Below, piece by piece: positions 12,925 to 32,284 of a DNA stretch of 64,000 bases (position 1 is the stretch's first letter; each line of letters begins with the position of its first letter). Location of the stretch: assembly GCF_000002595.2 (NCBI RefSeq), contig NC_057007.1, positions 3,169,800-3,233,799 on the forward strand, read 5' to 3'. A program made the translations under genes and the position numbers. Origin of the DNA: Chlamydomonas reinhardtii. Its lineage: Eukaryota; Chlorophyta; Chlorophyceae; Chlamydomonadales; Chlamydomonadaceae. Under the pieces are notes generated by a model, which worked only from the letters and a program-made list of their open reading frames with translations, ran no database searches and was not told where the DNA came from.

Positions 12925-13210
12925 GTACCCACACCCACACCCACACCCACACCCACACCCACACCCACACCCACACCCACACCCACACCCACACCCACAC
13001 CCACACCCACACCCACACCCACACCCACACCCACACCCACACCCACACCCACACCCACACCCACACCCACACCCACACCCACACCCACACCCACACCCAC
13101 ACCCGCACCCGCACCCGCACCCACACCCGCACCCGCACCCGCACCCGCACCCGCACCCGCACCCGCACCCGCACCCGCACCCGCCCGCACCCGCACCCGC
13201 CCGCACCCAA
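12925..13210. repeat. Hexanucleotide satellite: (CACACC)n changing to (CGCACC)n
   Basis: An unbroken run of ACCCAC units from about 12929 to 13104 passes through mixed units into CGCACC units up to about 13205. The neighbouring block shows one repeat type being replaced by a point variant that has itself spread. Dipeptide open frames in all six frames are artefacts of the repeat. Confidence 0.97.
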
Positions 13211-13258
13211 ACCCACACCCGCACCTTATTACTTACGTGAGCGAGTGGGTTCAGCGCT

Positions 13259-13460
13259 TCAGCAGTCCTTGCCGTGGATGGTAATGTTGCGGGCGCCACA
13301 GTCCACATCCTCAAACGTTACACGGAGCGAGTAGCCGACCAGGGCCTCAGGGCAGGCACCCTCCCTGCTGACGCCACACACTGCATTCACTAGCTTATCG
13401 GGACCAAGAGCATGCAGCTCGTTGGAAATGACGGCGGCATGGGCTGACGGCGTTGATGCG
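13259..13460 (-). CDS. Possible terminal exon of an unrecognised, perhaps secreted protein
   Basis: The minus-strand frame closes with a stop at 13259-13261 and reads a Cys-containing, non-repetitive segment including [20 protein letters not shown] and ITIHGKDC. That composition resembles C-terminal exons of volvocine extracellular proteins, but I cannot name a family. A plausible acceptor precedes it near 13445. Upstream minus-strand sequence to 13860 gives Gln/Met-rich frames that I could not join to it with confidence. It may be a gene remnant. Confidence 0.25.
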
Positions 13461-14200
13461 GTACAAGTACTGGCCGTACTGGCCATCAACGAACTCGCAG
13501 AGTCGCCCAGGGGCCGTGTCGCTGTTTGCGGTGCTAAGGGAGCCGTTGGTGGCGCCGCTGCCGGCAGCGCGTGCTGCCGGGCGCAGTGCCGGTGCCGTTG
13601 CCCGCTGATGGGCTGAACGTGCCCAGGCCGGAGCCGATGCTGCAGCCCGACAGAGGGCGCGGGAAGTAAGGAGCCGCCGCTGTCCGCGCCGCTGCTGGAG
13701 CCGTGCAGGTGCTGCAGGTGCGGCTGGCTGCCTATCCAGGTGGACTTGGCCCTGCATCGCCTGCATCTGCTGGTCCTGCGTCTGCATCTGCTGCTGCATG
13801 TGCATGTGCATCTGCACTTGCATGTGCTGCTGCTGCTGCGAGGGCGGCTGGCCAGTCACACGGCGCTCCTCCTCCGCATACGCGTCCCGGTGTCCGCCAG
13901 AACCGCCTCTGACAGCACGCCCTGCCAGCCCGACAACGTCACCGTCTCTCTCTCCACACACATGCATACCGTATGCACATGCATGCGTACAGATTGCACT
14001 ACACACACTGCCCTACGTGTCGCCTCCATACACGTACGCTCTCCCCCTCCCCCTCCCCTTCCCATGCATGTGTGAGTTGCCCAGAATGCCGACGCCGTCG
14101 ACCGCCAGCCGCCACAGAACCTCCAAGGCCGCCTGCGTGCACCCGTCGAGGGTACCAGCGCCGTGGATGGTGTGGCCTCGCACTTAGGCACATTTCGAGA

Positions 14201-14294
14201 GGGAGTTTGGTCTAGTGGTATGATTCTCGCTTAGGGACCCGACCATTGTCGTCTAACCTGCGAGAGGTCGTGGGTTCAATTCCCGCAACTCCCC
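14201..14294 (+). tRNA. tRNA-Pro(AGG) with a 22-nt intron
   Basis: The acceptor stem GGGAGTT pairs perfectly with AACTCCC at 14287-14293. The D arm reads TGGTCTAGTGGTATGATT, standard for eukaryotic tRNA-Pro, and the T arm contains GGTTCAATTCC. The anticodon AGG is at 14233-14235. A 22-nt intron at 14237-14258 sits one base 3' of the anticodon, the canonical nuclear position. Removing it leaves about 72 nt. No obvious T-run follows within 20 bases. Confidence 0.93.
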
Positions 14295-14403
14295 ACCATC
14301 ACCATCACAATGAGTCTGCACCAATCGAGGCAGTCTCCTGTGCGAAACAACGCCAGTCTGTATGACTAGGCGACTTGAGCCACGGTGATGTCGCCTATAG
14401 GAT

Positions 14404-14494
14404 GGGTCTCTAGCTCAGTGGTAGAGCAGCTGACTGCAGTTGCAAATGCATGCGGCGTATCAGCAGGTCTCGAGTTCGATCCTCGAGGGGCCCT
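14404..14494 (+). tRNA. tRNA-Cys(GCA) with a 19-nt intron
   Basis: The acceptor GGGTCTC pairs with GGGGCCC using two G-U pairs. The D arm TAGCTCAGTGGTAGAGCA and T loop GTTCGATCC are canonical. The anticodon stem is GCTGA/TCAGC with anticodon GCA at 14436-14438, and the intron at 14440-14458 is in the canonical position. A TTTT run at 14494-14497 is the likely RNA polymerase III terminator. It lies 110 bp after tRNA-Pro on the same strand. Confidence 0.93.
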
Positions 14495-14497
14495 TTT

Positions 14498-15342
14498 GTC
14501 ATTCGCAGGAATGGCAGAGCGCTTCTGGGGTGCCTGGTGTCGGTATACTCATTTTGGTAGGAAAGCGGAGACCGGACCGGGCACCGAAGCACCATCAACG
14601 GGGCAGACACAGGGGCCGGGACGAAGGGATGGATTATGGGTTCAAAACCTTCAGGCGGGCACTAGAGGCCTGGTGTATGTACCGCACTGTCGGGCTATCG
14701 GCGTTCGCGGCAAGATTGATGCCCAGTGCTTGTCCGTCGAATAGCATTCCTTTGGATCACAGGTGCGCCCACGTGTGTCACCTTGGCGGATGTGTATGAT
14801 CCAAATGCTCACACATTGGTTACACTGTGCGGCCTGTGAACTGCTGAAATGCCTTGCAGTTTTTAAGAACGTGTGGGAGAACAAGTGGGTTGAGTGGCCG
14901 TTGAAAGTGCGGACGGAAGTTGCCTGCCGTCGGGAAACACACAGGCGAAACACACACGCCGGAGGGTGTTGCACTGCAGGGCCGCTGGCCTTGCTGTTGA
15001 TCGAGCTTACCAGATGCAATGCATTGTGGTCCTGGATGATGCAGTGCTCGCGACCTCGCGAGGCCGAAACTCAGCGACAACAATCGGCCTGTCGGTTCAA
15101 ATCTATGTTTTGCTCTGGCGTCGCCTGGTATCTGTCTTGCAGTAGTTACTTTCGCAGAAGTTGCACTTTGCATTATAAGCTTGAAGATAGCAGCGAGCGT
15201 GCCGACGGAACAAGTTCAGGAAGCTTGCAATAGCAGCACAGACCGCGCGAATCTGTTTCTCCTCTTGTCCGTAAATGATAGCGTTCGCGTAAAAGCCCAA
15301 GGGCCTAAAAGGGGAAGGCCAGGAGCGGCGCAACTGCTCGAA
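14498..15342. other. Upstream region of the NEK kinase gene
   Basis: No RNA gene or exon was recognised. The frame of the first NEK exon stays open upstream to about 15181 with another in-frame ATG there, so part of this stretch may be 5' UTR or extra N-terminal coding sequence. Confidence 0.4.
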
Positions 15343-24213
<8,871 letters not shown>

Positions 24214-24840
24214 GCGCCGGAGCGCCGGGGTGAGCGCCGGGTTGAGCGCCGGAAGACCTGGGTGAGTGCCGGTGTGGGGGCGCGCCGGGGTCAGTGCCAG
24301 GGCCTGTGCGAGGGAGGCGCGGCTTAGTAGGTGAGGAGGCGATGGCGCGTGCGTGTGCCGGAATAAGGTCAAAACGCCTGTGCGTAGCACAAGGTACGGT
24401 GAGCGCGGGGCGGGTAAGGCTGTGGTCAAGCAAACGGGCCAGGCAGGCGCTCCCGTGTACCCCGGTAATGACGGGGCAGCAAGGCTAGAGGGGGAAATGT
24501 ACCTCGTGCTTCAGTGCTATCCAAGTAAGGAGGTTCAAAACAGGTCAGATGGCATGAGGTCGCAGTAATGGTTGGGTGGCAATATGATGCTAGCAGGTGT
24601 TTAGAAGCTGTGTTTATATGGGTGGAGATGGGCCGGACTTAGCAGGGCCGATGGGGGGGAAATTCCGTGGCCGGAAATATACTGCTCTGTGACGGCTGGC
24701 TAAATAGTCGCTCCTGCAAAAGAACATGCTGGTGGTTGCTGGTCTAGACGCCACGTGTGTTTGTTACGTGTGGATGACATGGTGGGCGAGCTGGGGCAGC
24801 GAGGGAATGAAGTGAATGGCACGCCGTTACATTGATGCAT
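24214..24840. other. NEK 3' flank up to the inserted element
   Basis: The first 60 bp are short GAGCGCCGGGGT-type tandem repeats that continue from the stop codon. No TGTAA polyadenylation signal is visible before the element at 24847, so the NEK 3' UTR may be interrupted by it. Confidence 0.4.
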
Positions 24841-24846
24841 GTAGAG

Positions 24847-25485
24847 AAAAAATAGATAAACCTTCATCCTGGGACAGCTCCGACTAACCCCCAACTAACT
24901 CGTGTACGGCACTCCAACCCCCCTCAGCCGTACAGGAGGTAGCGTGGCAGTCGGCAGCTGCACGAGTGTGAGCAGGTAGTTGTACGGCGGCCCGGCTCGG
25001 AAGCTACCTGACTGTAGTGACGCACACTGGTCGTTGGCGGTTGTCGGCAGGCGCGCGAGTGGGAGCGGGCAGTTGAGCGCACACGCGTGTGGGAAGCTGC
25101 AGTGGAGTACGGTGGAACACGGCGGAGGCTGGCGGTTGGCGCGGCGTGTGAGTGGGAGTGCATAGTCGTGCGCGCGCCGTCTAGGAAGCTGTGTGTGTGA
25201 GCTGCGTGTAAGCTCAGAGAGACGCATGGGGCTGACCCGGTTTCCATGAGCTGCCTCTGGGCGCACACGGTTTCAAACAGGGGTTCCCGTGAACCCGTTC
25301 CCGGGAACCCCTGGTTTCAAACGGTTGACGGTTGGGCACCAGCAGGGTGGGACTCGCTGGAGTGCATGAGAGTCGCTGGTGTGCACGCGCGGGCGGGGCG
25401 GGGGAAATTCGGCGGAAATTCGAGGGAAATTCAGCCAAAACTCGAATGGAACTCGACAGAAACTCGACAGAAACTGCAGTAGTTC
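24847..25485 (+). repeat. Left terminal inverted repeat
   Basis: Matches the reverse complement of about 36480-37266. The outermost 19 bases are identical; further in, blocks such as AGCTGCGTGTAA and GGCGGTTGGCG match between gaps. The inner end has GAAACTCGACA units, mirrored loosely in the right copy. Confidence 0.8.
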
Positions 25486-26106
25486 ATTGTGACATGAATA
25501 TGAGCGATACCATCAATCAATCGATCGCTGAAATAACTAACAATATCTAGTTTCGCACTGAGAGTAAAGTTCGGGCCCGACCGGAGACTCGGCTGCTCGG
25601 CGGTACCCTGCTTCCGGCGCGCGCGGCGCGCGTCAAGAAGTGCGGGTAAGTCTGACGGTCAATCGGGTCAGGATCCGCAAATTTTAGCGTCTCGGTGAGA
25701 CCACCAAGATGGGCAAGACAGTAGCTGCAGCACTACCCACCGGTGTCATGAAGGCTCGACACTCAAGCATATACTGGCTGGTTGCGTATCTGTATATATA
25801 ACTAGGCTCCTCAGGGGCATAGGAGGCAAAAGACATAACACCAGGTCGGTATGGGCCGGCGTGTAGTAATCAACTCTGCCCTCGCTCACGCTTCAATGCA
25901 GGGCGTGTGTGGCCTTCCGCCCGCCTTCCAAAACGCAACAGCCCCCGCCTCTCCTCGCCAGCCGCTCACAGCCGAAACTCTGCTTCTTTCTTTATCAGCC
26001 ACAAACATCAGCCACGCACAAAGCCTCGGAAACAACGCCTCGGAAACTTCCTCCCAACTAGTGCGCGGCCACAGCTCCCCTACCGAACGTCGCAGCACCT
26101 ATCCGA

Positions 26107-26480
26107 CCGGGCGACAGTGTGACAAACAGGGGCAAGAACAAGGCGAAGCAAAGCAGAAGAGGGGCCCGAATGTGTACGACGGCGGGCGGGCCGAATGCGG
26201 TGCAACACGCCACGCATCAGCTACGCNNNNNNNNNNNNNNNNNNNNNNNNNNNNNNNNNNNNNNNNNNNNNNNNNNNNNNNNNNNNNNNNNNNNNNNNNN
26301 NNNNNNNNNNNNNNNNNNNNNNNNNNGCAACACGCCACGCATCAGCTACGCTTCCTCACCTCCGGTTGTGTTGTTGGCGTGTTGCACCGCATTCGGCCCG
26401 CCCGCCGTCGTACACATTCGGGCCCCTCTTCTGCTTTGCTTCGCCTTGTTCTTGCCCCTGTTTGTCACACTGTCGCCCGG
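26107..26480. repeat. Perfect 105-bp inverted repeat around an assembly gap
   Basis: 26107-26211 is the exact reverse complement of 26376-26480 by my reading. The gap (26227-26326) lies in the spacer. The 25-mer around GCCACGCATCAGCTACGC occurs on both sides of the gap, so the spacer may be a collapsed tandem repeat. It could be a young hairpin-type MITE or an artefact of scaffolding through a palindrome. Confidence 0.85.
26227..26326. other. Assembly gap, 100 N
   Basis: One hundred undetermined bases, probably a fixed-size scaffold gap. Its true length is unknown. Confidence 1.
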
Positions 26481-26836
26481 CCATTGTTTTGCTGCACGCC
26501 GTTGCATTACGCTAGTGCTCGTCTACACAACTCATCCGTGGACGCCGGTCGCCTGCCTGCAGGTGCGCATCGGCTATGCTATCCGCGCGGTGTGGCGTCG
26601 CATTGAGTCTGTGTGGTGCTATCGCCTTGGCCGGGCGCCCGGAGCGTGAGGAATGCGCGTCAGCAAAACATCGACACAACCTGCCAGCTACCGTCGGTAC
26701 AGTAACAGCGCGTGAACGACGCACCAATGCCTTGTCCCTTCTTGCTACGCATTTATGTGGGCACGGGTGGGAGCCACACACATCGGGACTACGCTTTCCT
26801 GCCCCTTGCCATGTTCCATCACGAGCTTCAATGCAG

Positions 26837-27097
26837 GGGCAAGTGCAGGGGCGGGACGTCAACTCTGCAACCAACATCCGGCACGCGCTGGTGGAGATGC
26901 TGCTTGGAAACGTGCGGCCCGCATCACTACAGCCTGGCGGCGGTGGCGGCGGCGGCGGCGGCGGCGGCCCAGCAGCGGCCCAGCAGCGACACAGCGACAG
27001 CGGCACGTGTGCGCATGTTGGTAGCGGAGGGGACGGGAACGGCCACGTGGAGGAGAGCGCAGCGTCGCCCAAAACTTGGCGCAAGCGCGCAGGCTGA
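26837..27097 (+). pseudogene. Fanzor/TnpB-like C-terminal exon (inner copy)
   Basis: After an acceptor at 26836, or in frame at 26848, the reading is GRDVNSATNIRHALVEMLLG followed by NVRPASLQP, then Gly-rich low complexity and a stop at 27095-27097. R-D-V/x-N-x-A-x-N-I is the final RuvC-like motif of TnpB and its eukaryotic relatives, the Fanzor proteins, and the RP-x-x-LQ tail matches the second copy at 38110. The preceding zinc ribbon was not found, so the copy is partial or its upstream part lies in or across the gap. Fanzors are RNA-guided nucleases carried by transposons and giant viruses. Confidence 0.45.
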
Positions 27098-27117
27098 GGG
27101 GCTGGCCGCCGGTGTCT

Positions 27118-27848
27118 AGCTAGGTAGCAGGCCACAATGGGGTGAGCAGGGTATGCTTGGCAGGGGGCAGCAGCAGCATGACAAGTAGTGCGGCTTTTGT
27201 CAATTGTGTGGTGTCCTGGCTGGCTCTGCAGTGGCGGTGTGGCTGCTGAGCACCTGGTTTGGCTATGTGCCTGTACAGACCGACCCCGGCTATGTCCGGG
27301 TGATGAGGACGTTCGGCCTCAGAGAGTGGAGGGGCTCAGCCCCTTTTCCCGTGGCAGGGGGACACTTGTCCTTGTTTGGTAGCACACGCGCCCACGCCGT
27401 AAAGACGCAGGCCCTGTCACACATATGACGTCTCAAGGAGAGCGTATCTCGGGCAGTACTTGATTGGCCAACAAGCACATCTCGACACACAGCAAAACGC
27501 AGCAGCAGAACAACACGCTATCCGCCAAGACACATCAAATCGCGCTGGCACCAATCAAATGCACCAAAAACTCACAAAAAGACGGCGAAGCTGGCGAAAC
27601 TGCGCTCAAGTTCACAGGCCAGCGCAAGCGTGCCCACATGTGCGCTGGTGCACGCGCTATCGGAACAAGCACGTGTACCGTGCTGTCGCCGACAGATATC
27701 AGGAAACAACATCAAAACACATAACCTTCTAGCCCCATCTCATGTTCGAGTGGTACAGACACACATGCACGTGTTTCGCTCACGACAGCTACAACAGCAA
27801 AGCGTAGTGGAGACGGCCCACCTTCGACATCCGCCACGCCAAGAGCTT
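27118..27848. other. No gene recognised (interior of the element)
   Basis: Only short open frames without family resemblance on both strands. Confidence 0.4.
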
Positions 27849-28070
27849 AAACAAGATGTCTGCCCGAGAGGGCAGGAAAAGGGCTCGTGATGGAACCCTC
27901 CCCTCCTGGTGCCCAATGGACACCAGACACCTGACGCGGCACCTATTAAGCACACGCATCTATGTTGGGGGCCTATGATGGCCTATGGCATCCCCGCAAT
28001 GCCGGACTTTGCCGGTTGGGTTGGGTGCACAGTCCGTGCTGACCCACAGCTAACAAACTAGTCACGTCAC
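27849..28070 (-). repeat. Segment repeated in inverse orientation at 38291-38493
   Basis: The reverse complement of this stretch matches 38291-38493, including GTGACGTGACTAGTTTGTTAG, AGCACGGACTGTGCACCC and AGGAAAAGGGC, with moderate divergence. One copy is inside the Polinton-like element and one outside. In both cases it follows an open reading frame, so it may be the shared 3' end of a repeat family. Confidence 0.75.
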
Positions 28071-28117
28071 TGCACGAACAGCAGGCAACCAACCCCCGGG
28101 CCACCACACGCACGGCT

Positions 28118-28435
28118 TCAACATAGGCCGGCGCCGCAGACCGCGTCACGGCGCGGCGCTTGCACCTTCCGCGCCGCCGCCGCCCAGTCCTCCGGCAGGA
28201 GCACCATGGCCGCGGCAATGCGCTGCGCAGTAGCGCGGGCTGACGGCGGCCGTATAAGCGGAACGGGCAGATGCCGTCTGGGGCCTGACCCAAGCACCTG
28301 GCGCCAGACATCGACCAAGTAACGTTTCTCGCACTCGTCATATACGAGTACGGGTACCTGACGCACCGCGCTCAAACATTTCGCGGACTTCCTGAAGCGC
28401 GCCATCCATGGGACCAACTCCCTTATACACATCAT
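28118..28435 (-). CDS. Hypothetical open frame before the repeated 3' segment
   Basis: Minus-strand frame of 105 codons with a non-repetitive composition, including PVLVYDECEKRYLVDVWRQV and a later PLIRPPSARATAQRIAAAMV. It ends about 50 bp before the repeated segment at 27849-28070. No family recognised; it could be the last exon of a degraded transposon-borne gene. Confidence 0.25.
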   Translation of the reverse strand: MMCIRELVPWMARFRKSAKCLSAVRQVPVLVYDECEKRYLVDVWRQVLGSGPRRHLPVPLIRPPSARATAQRIAAAMVLLPEDWAAAARKVQAPRRDAVCGAGLC

Positions 28436-29504
28436 GTTGGGGCCGGAAACGCCATAGCAAACGACAGGGCTCCACTGCGCTGCGCCGGCTTACCCCGCAG
28501 GGGCATATGGTACACCCACGGCACAGATCCTTTCGCGAGCTTGCCGTGATAGTTTGCCCTGCTGCGGCTTACCCCGGCAGCCAGCCAATCACAGGCATGC
28601 ACAGCAGAACATCAGGTTGCTTAGTACCGACCAGTTGTGACAAAGCATACAGCCATGAAGTCATAGAGCTCTGCTGCTGCGGATCAGCAGTCAGACGGTC
28701 CACGGCAAGGCACAGCCACGCCACAAGCTACCTTGGTGGTTGTTATGCGTTTCCTTAGGTGCCATCCTCCAACATCGTCGCCAACCGGCGCCCATCCGCA
28801 ACACATACGCCGCTAGCTCCCCGCCCTCCGTACGCTAGATAGAGTTCTCGGTCTTGCGCCCTCGATGATGTTGACACTTGCCTCCATACCATCCACGGAA
28901 TGCCCGTCATCGGTAACCCTCATTTACACTAGAATGGCAGTGAGCGCGCATCCTGCACAGTTGCTTCGAGCGCACCTGAACCCTTCTTACTCAGCGCATG
29001 TAGGTAGGAGCGGGCTCTGCCAAATGCCGAGCCCGTCATTGTCAGAGGACCCGTTACGTGTGACAGTCATTCATGCCTTGAGCTTGCATCCATTCTAGTA
29101 AGCAGGGTAGCCCCTCACATGAATGTATCAGGACATACAGAGACACCGCCGGTTCGTACACATGCATTATTCTGAGCACACGGTCCATGCAAGAATCTCA
29201 AGCGTTTTCGTTATTGTTAGCCACCTGTTGCTGCGCTACATGATGCCCCTTGTCTTGGCACATCCAGGTCCGCAATCAGTCATTCATTTTCTTACCGCAC
29301 TGCACAATAGTGCGGCCGCATGTCCACCCCAGTTGCAACCGTGGCCCAGCGCGCATCCCATTCGTAACCTCCGAACTGCACGTCCTGCCCAGAACCCGCC
29401 CAGCAGGCCCACCACCCTGCCGTTCCTCCCGCCTGCTCCCTCGGCCACGGCTGAAGCCAGCCACCCTCACCTCCTCGCACTCATCACTCATCCCTCGCTC
29501 TTCC
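28436..29504. other. 3' flank of the kinase-like gene, no other gene seen
   Basis: On the minus strand a TGTAA at 28924-28928 lies about 580 nt past the stop of the kinase-like gene and is a candidate polyadenylation signal. Nothing else recognised. Confidence 0.4.
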
Positions 29505-32252
29505 TCAGCCACTGCCGCACTGGAGTCGCTGCTCCAGCTGCCGCACCTCCGCCTGCTGCTCCGCCTCCGTCCCGTCCAGGCGCGACAGCCCCAAGTCAAT
29601 GACCACGCAGCGCGGCCCCACCGCCGCCTCCGCAGCCGGCAGCAGGAACATGAAGTTGCTGAGCCGGATGTCGCCGTGCAGGAAGCGCCCGCCACTGCCG
29701 CCGCCAGCAGCGCGAATGTCCGCCGCGTGCAGTACCTTTAGCGCGTGCACCGCCGCCGCCGCCGCCGTCGGCTGGATGTAGCCCCACTGCTCCGCCGCCT
29801 GACGCAGCGTCAAGCCCCGCACCCGGCTGGTGGCGATGAAGCGCACGTCGCCGTCCGGCGGCGGCTCCCACTCCTCCTCCTCCTCCCCCCCAGACAGTGG
29901 TGGCGGCGGCGCCAGGTCACCCAGGCGGCCAGCGGCCAGCAGCCGCGGCAGCACGTCGCCCTGCAGCGCGGCCAGCGCCCGGTAGGCACTGCACTCCGCC
30001 TCGAAGGCCGCGACGCCGTGCTCGTCCGAGTCCAGGATCTTAAGCACCGCCTCCTCGCCGTTGACGCGGCCGGTGCAGGCAAGGCCCGCGTAGCCCACGT
30101 GCAGGACCTCGGGGTCGGCCTCAATGAGGAGCGGCGGCAGCGGCGGCGGCTGGCGGAGGCAACATGCGCGCCGCCGCCAGTGATGCGCGCTGCTGCCGGT
30201 GACGGGCGCAAGGCTCGCTCCGTCTCCGCCTCTTGCTTCGGATGGAGAGGCGGGCGCCAGCGCAAGGCGCGCTGCGCCCTGTTCGTCCCAATGCTGCAGC
30301 ATCGAGGGCTGCGCCTCCGCCTCCCCGCCGGCTGCTGCTCGCCTTGCCGCTCCCGCCGGCGGGCTCGTCGCCGCCCGGCTGCCATGTGCCGCCAGCCCCG
30401 CACCGCCCACGGCCTGCCCTTCCGTGTGCCCCGCACCGCCGGCAGCAGCGCCCCCGGGCTGCCCGCCGCGACCAACTGCACCACCGCCGTCACCGCCACC
30501 ACTGCTGCGGCTGGGCCCTGCGTCCGGCTGCCCGGGCGGCGCTGACCGCGACCGCCGCCGCGCAAGCCCTGCTGCAGGTGGGTCGGGCACCTCCGGCAGG
30601 CTGAGCAGCATGGTGTACAGGGTGGCGGCGGCGGCTGTGACTGCCGGCTGTTGGTCCGTGTGCTCCGTTGGCGCCAGAAAGGGCCCTGCCAGGTGCAGCA
30701 CCCCGTCGCGCGCGCGGCCGCGCTTGCGGCTGCTGCTGCCGGTACCTGCCACGCTGCCACTGCCGCCGACACCACCCATGCCATCAGGACCGCTGCCGCT
30801 ACAGCCACCGCCGCCTGCGCCAGCAGCCAGCGCACGTGCAGCAGCGGCGGATGCACTTCGGGTTGTCACGCCGGTACTGCGGGCACGGACTACTGCGGCG
30901 GCTGCAGGACCCACCGATGGCGCCTGCTGCTGCTGCTGCTGCCGGGGTTGGGGTTCGGTCTGGTTCTCCAGCAGGACCTGCGGCGGCGGTGGCAAGCACG
31001 TGCGGCGCACCGCCCACATGGCGTAGTGGCAGCTGACAATAGCGTACCTCACTCCCAGGTGGTCCATGTACTCATTGACCTGCATGTTAAGGCATGAACG
31101 AGCGTACGAGCGAGTACTGCGTCATTGAATCGTCAACACGTACGACGGCACCGGGGAGGCACCAGGTGAGCAACGAGGAGGCACGTCACATGTATGCGCG
31201 CTGAGAGCCAGATCGACGCAGAAGGCACGGGAAGAGACTGCAAAGGCACTGAGGGGCTACAGTGTGCGCGCTTCCGTCCACGCGAACAAGCCCATCCCAG
31301 CAACTGTAGCGCGCATGCCGTCACAAACGCATTGAGGCGGTCTGCTGCTTATGCAGCTGCATGGCTCGGGCGAGTGCTACGGCTCGGGCTGGGGCTCGCT
31401 GGGGCTCGGGCGAGGGCTGTGGGGCCCACCTGTGCCAATATGGCGCGAACACGTGTGTCGCCGCTCAGCCACAGGTCCACCAGCGAGCGCGGCGTTCTGC
31501 CCTCCAGCATCAGTGCTGGCGCCTTCATCTCCACAAAGCTGCGGCACTGCTGCCAGGTCGCGTCGTCATCCGAGATGACTACAATGAGCGGCATGTCTGG
31601 GCGCAGCGAGCCGCCCCCTCCCTGCACAAGCCACTCAAGACCCTCCTGGCTGCTGGCCACCTCGCGGATCTTCTCAAGGCTCATCTCAGCACCCCAATAA
31701 ACACTGCTCACGCGGCCAGTCCTGGCAGCTGGCACGGCCGCAGCATCACTACCAGCCGCCGGCTCCACCCCAGGCGTTATACCGGCGGGCGCCGGCTTCG
31801 CCGCTGCCCCACTGCCCACTGCTGCCGCCGCTGCAGTGCGGTCGGCACTGGCGCCGCCACGCAACCGCTCCAACAGGCCGTTGACCAGGATGGTCAGCAC
31901 CTTGAGCAGCGGGCGCGTGCCGAAGCAGGCGACAGCTTCATTGATGAGCACTTCAGGCGGCCCTTGCTGCTGAAGCAGCACCCTGTCGATTGGCGGTTCC
32001 GACACATACGAGCGCCACACGCAACGCAGTGTCATACTGGGGATAACCCATGGTTGCCCAAGGAATTGGCTAATCTACCGGTAACGCAACGACCCTGGCC
32101 TGACGACAACGATCACCTCACCCACCCATATCACGGCACTCACCGAATAGGCTCGCCGTCAGCGCTGCAGAAGATGTCATCCGCATGCATGATGAGCGTG
32201 AGCACCTCAGCGTCGAAGCTACTGCCGCCACCCCCACTGTTGCTGCTGCTGC

Positions 32253-32284
<32 letters not shown>

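Noticed and set aside
12831-13334. Open frames of Thr-His, Gly-Val or Cys-Gly dipeptides
   Set aside because: They are translations of the hexanucleotide satellite in all frames.
13395-14006. Gln/Met-rich minus-strand frame as a relative of the poly-Gln histone-fold protein
   Set aside because: The similarity is only CAG/CAT composition; no histone-fold block is present.
30199-31097. Plus-strand open frames opposite the last exon of the kinase-like gene
   Set aside because: The minus frame has the kinase motifs and consistent splice phase; the plus frames are low-complexity shadows.
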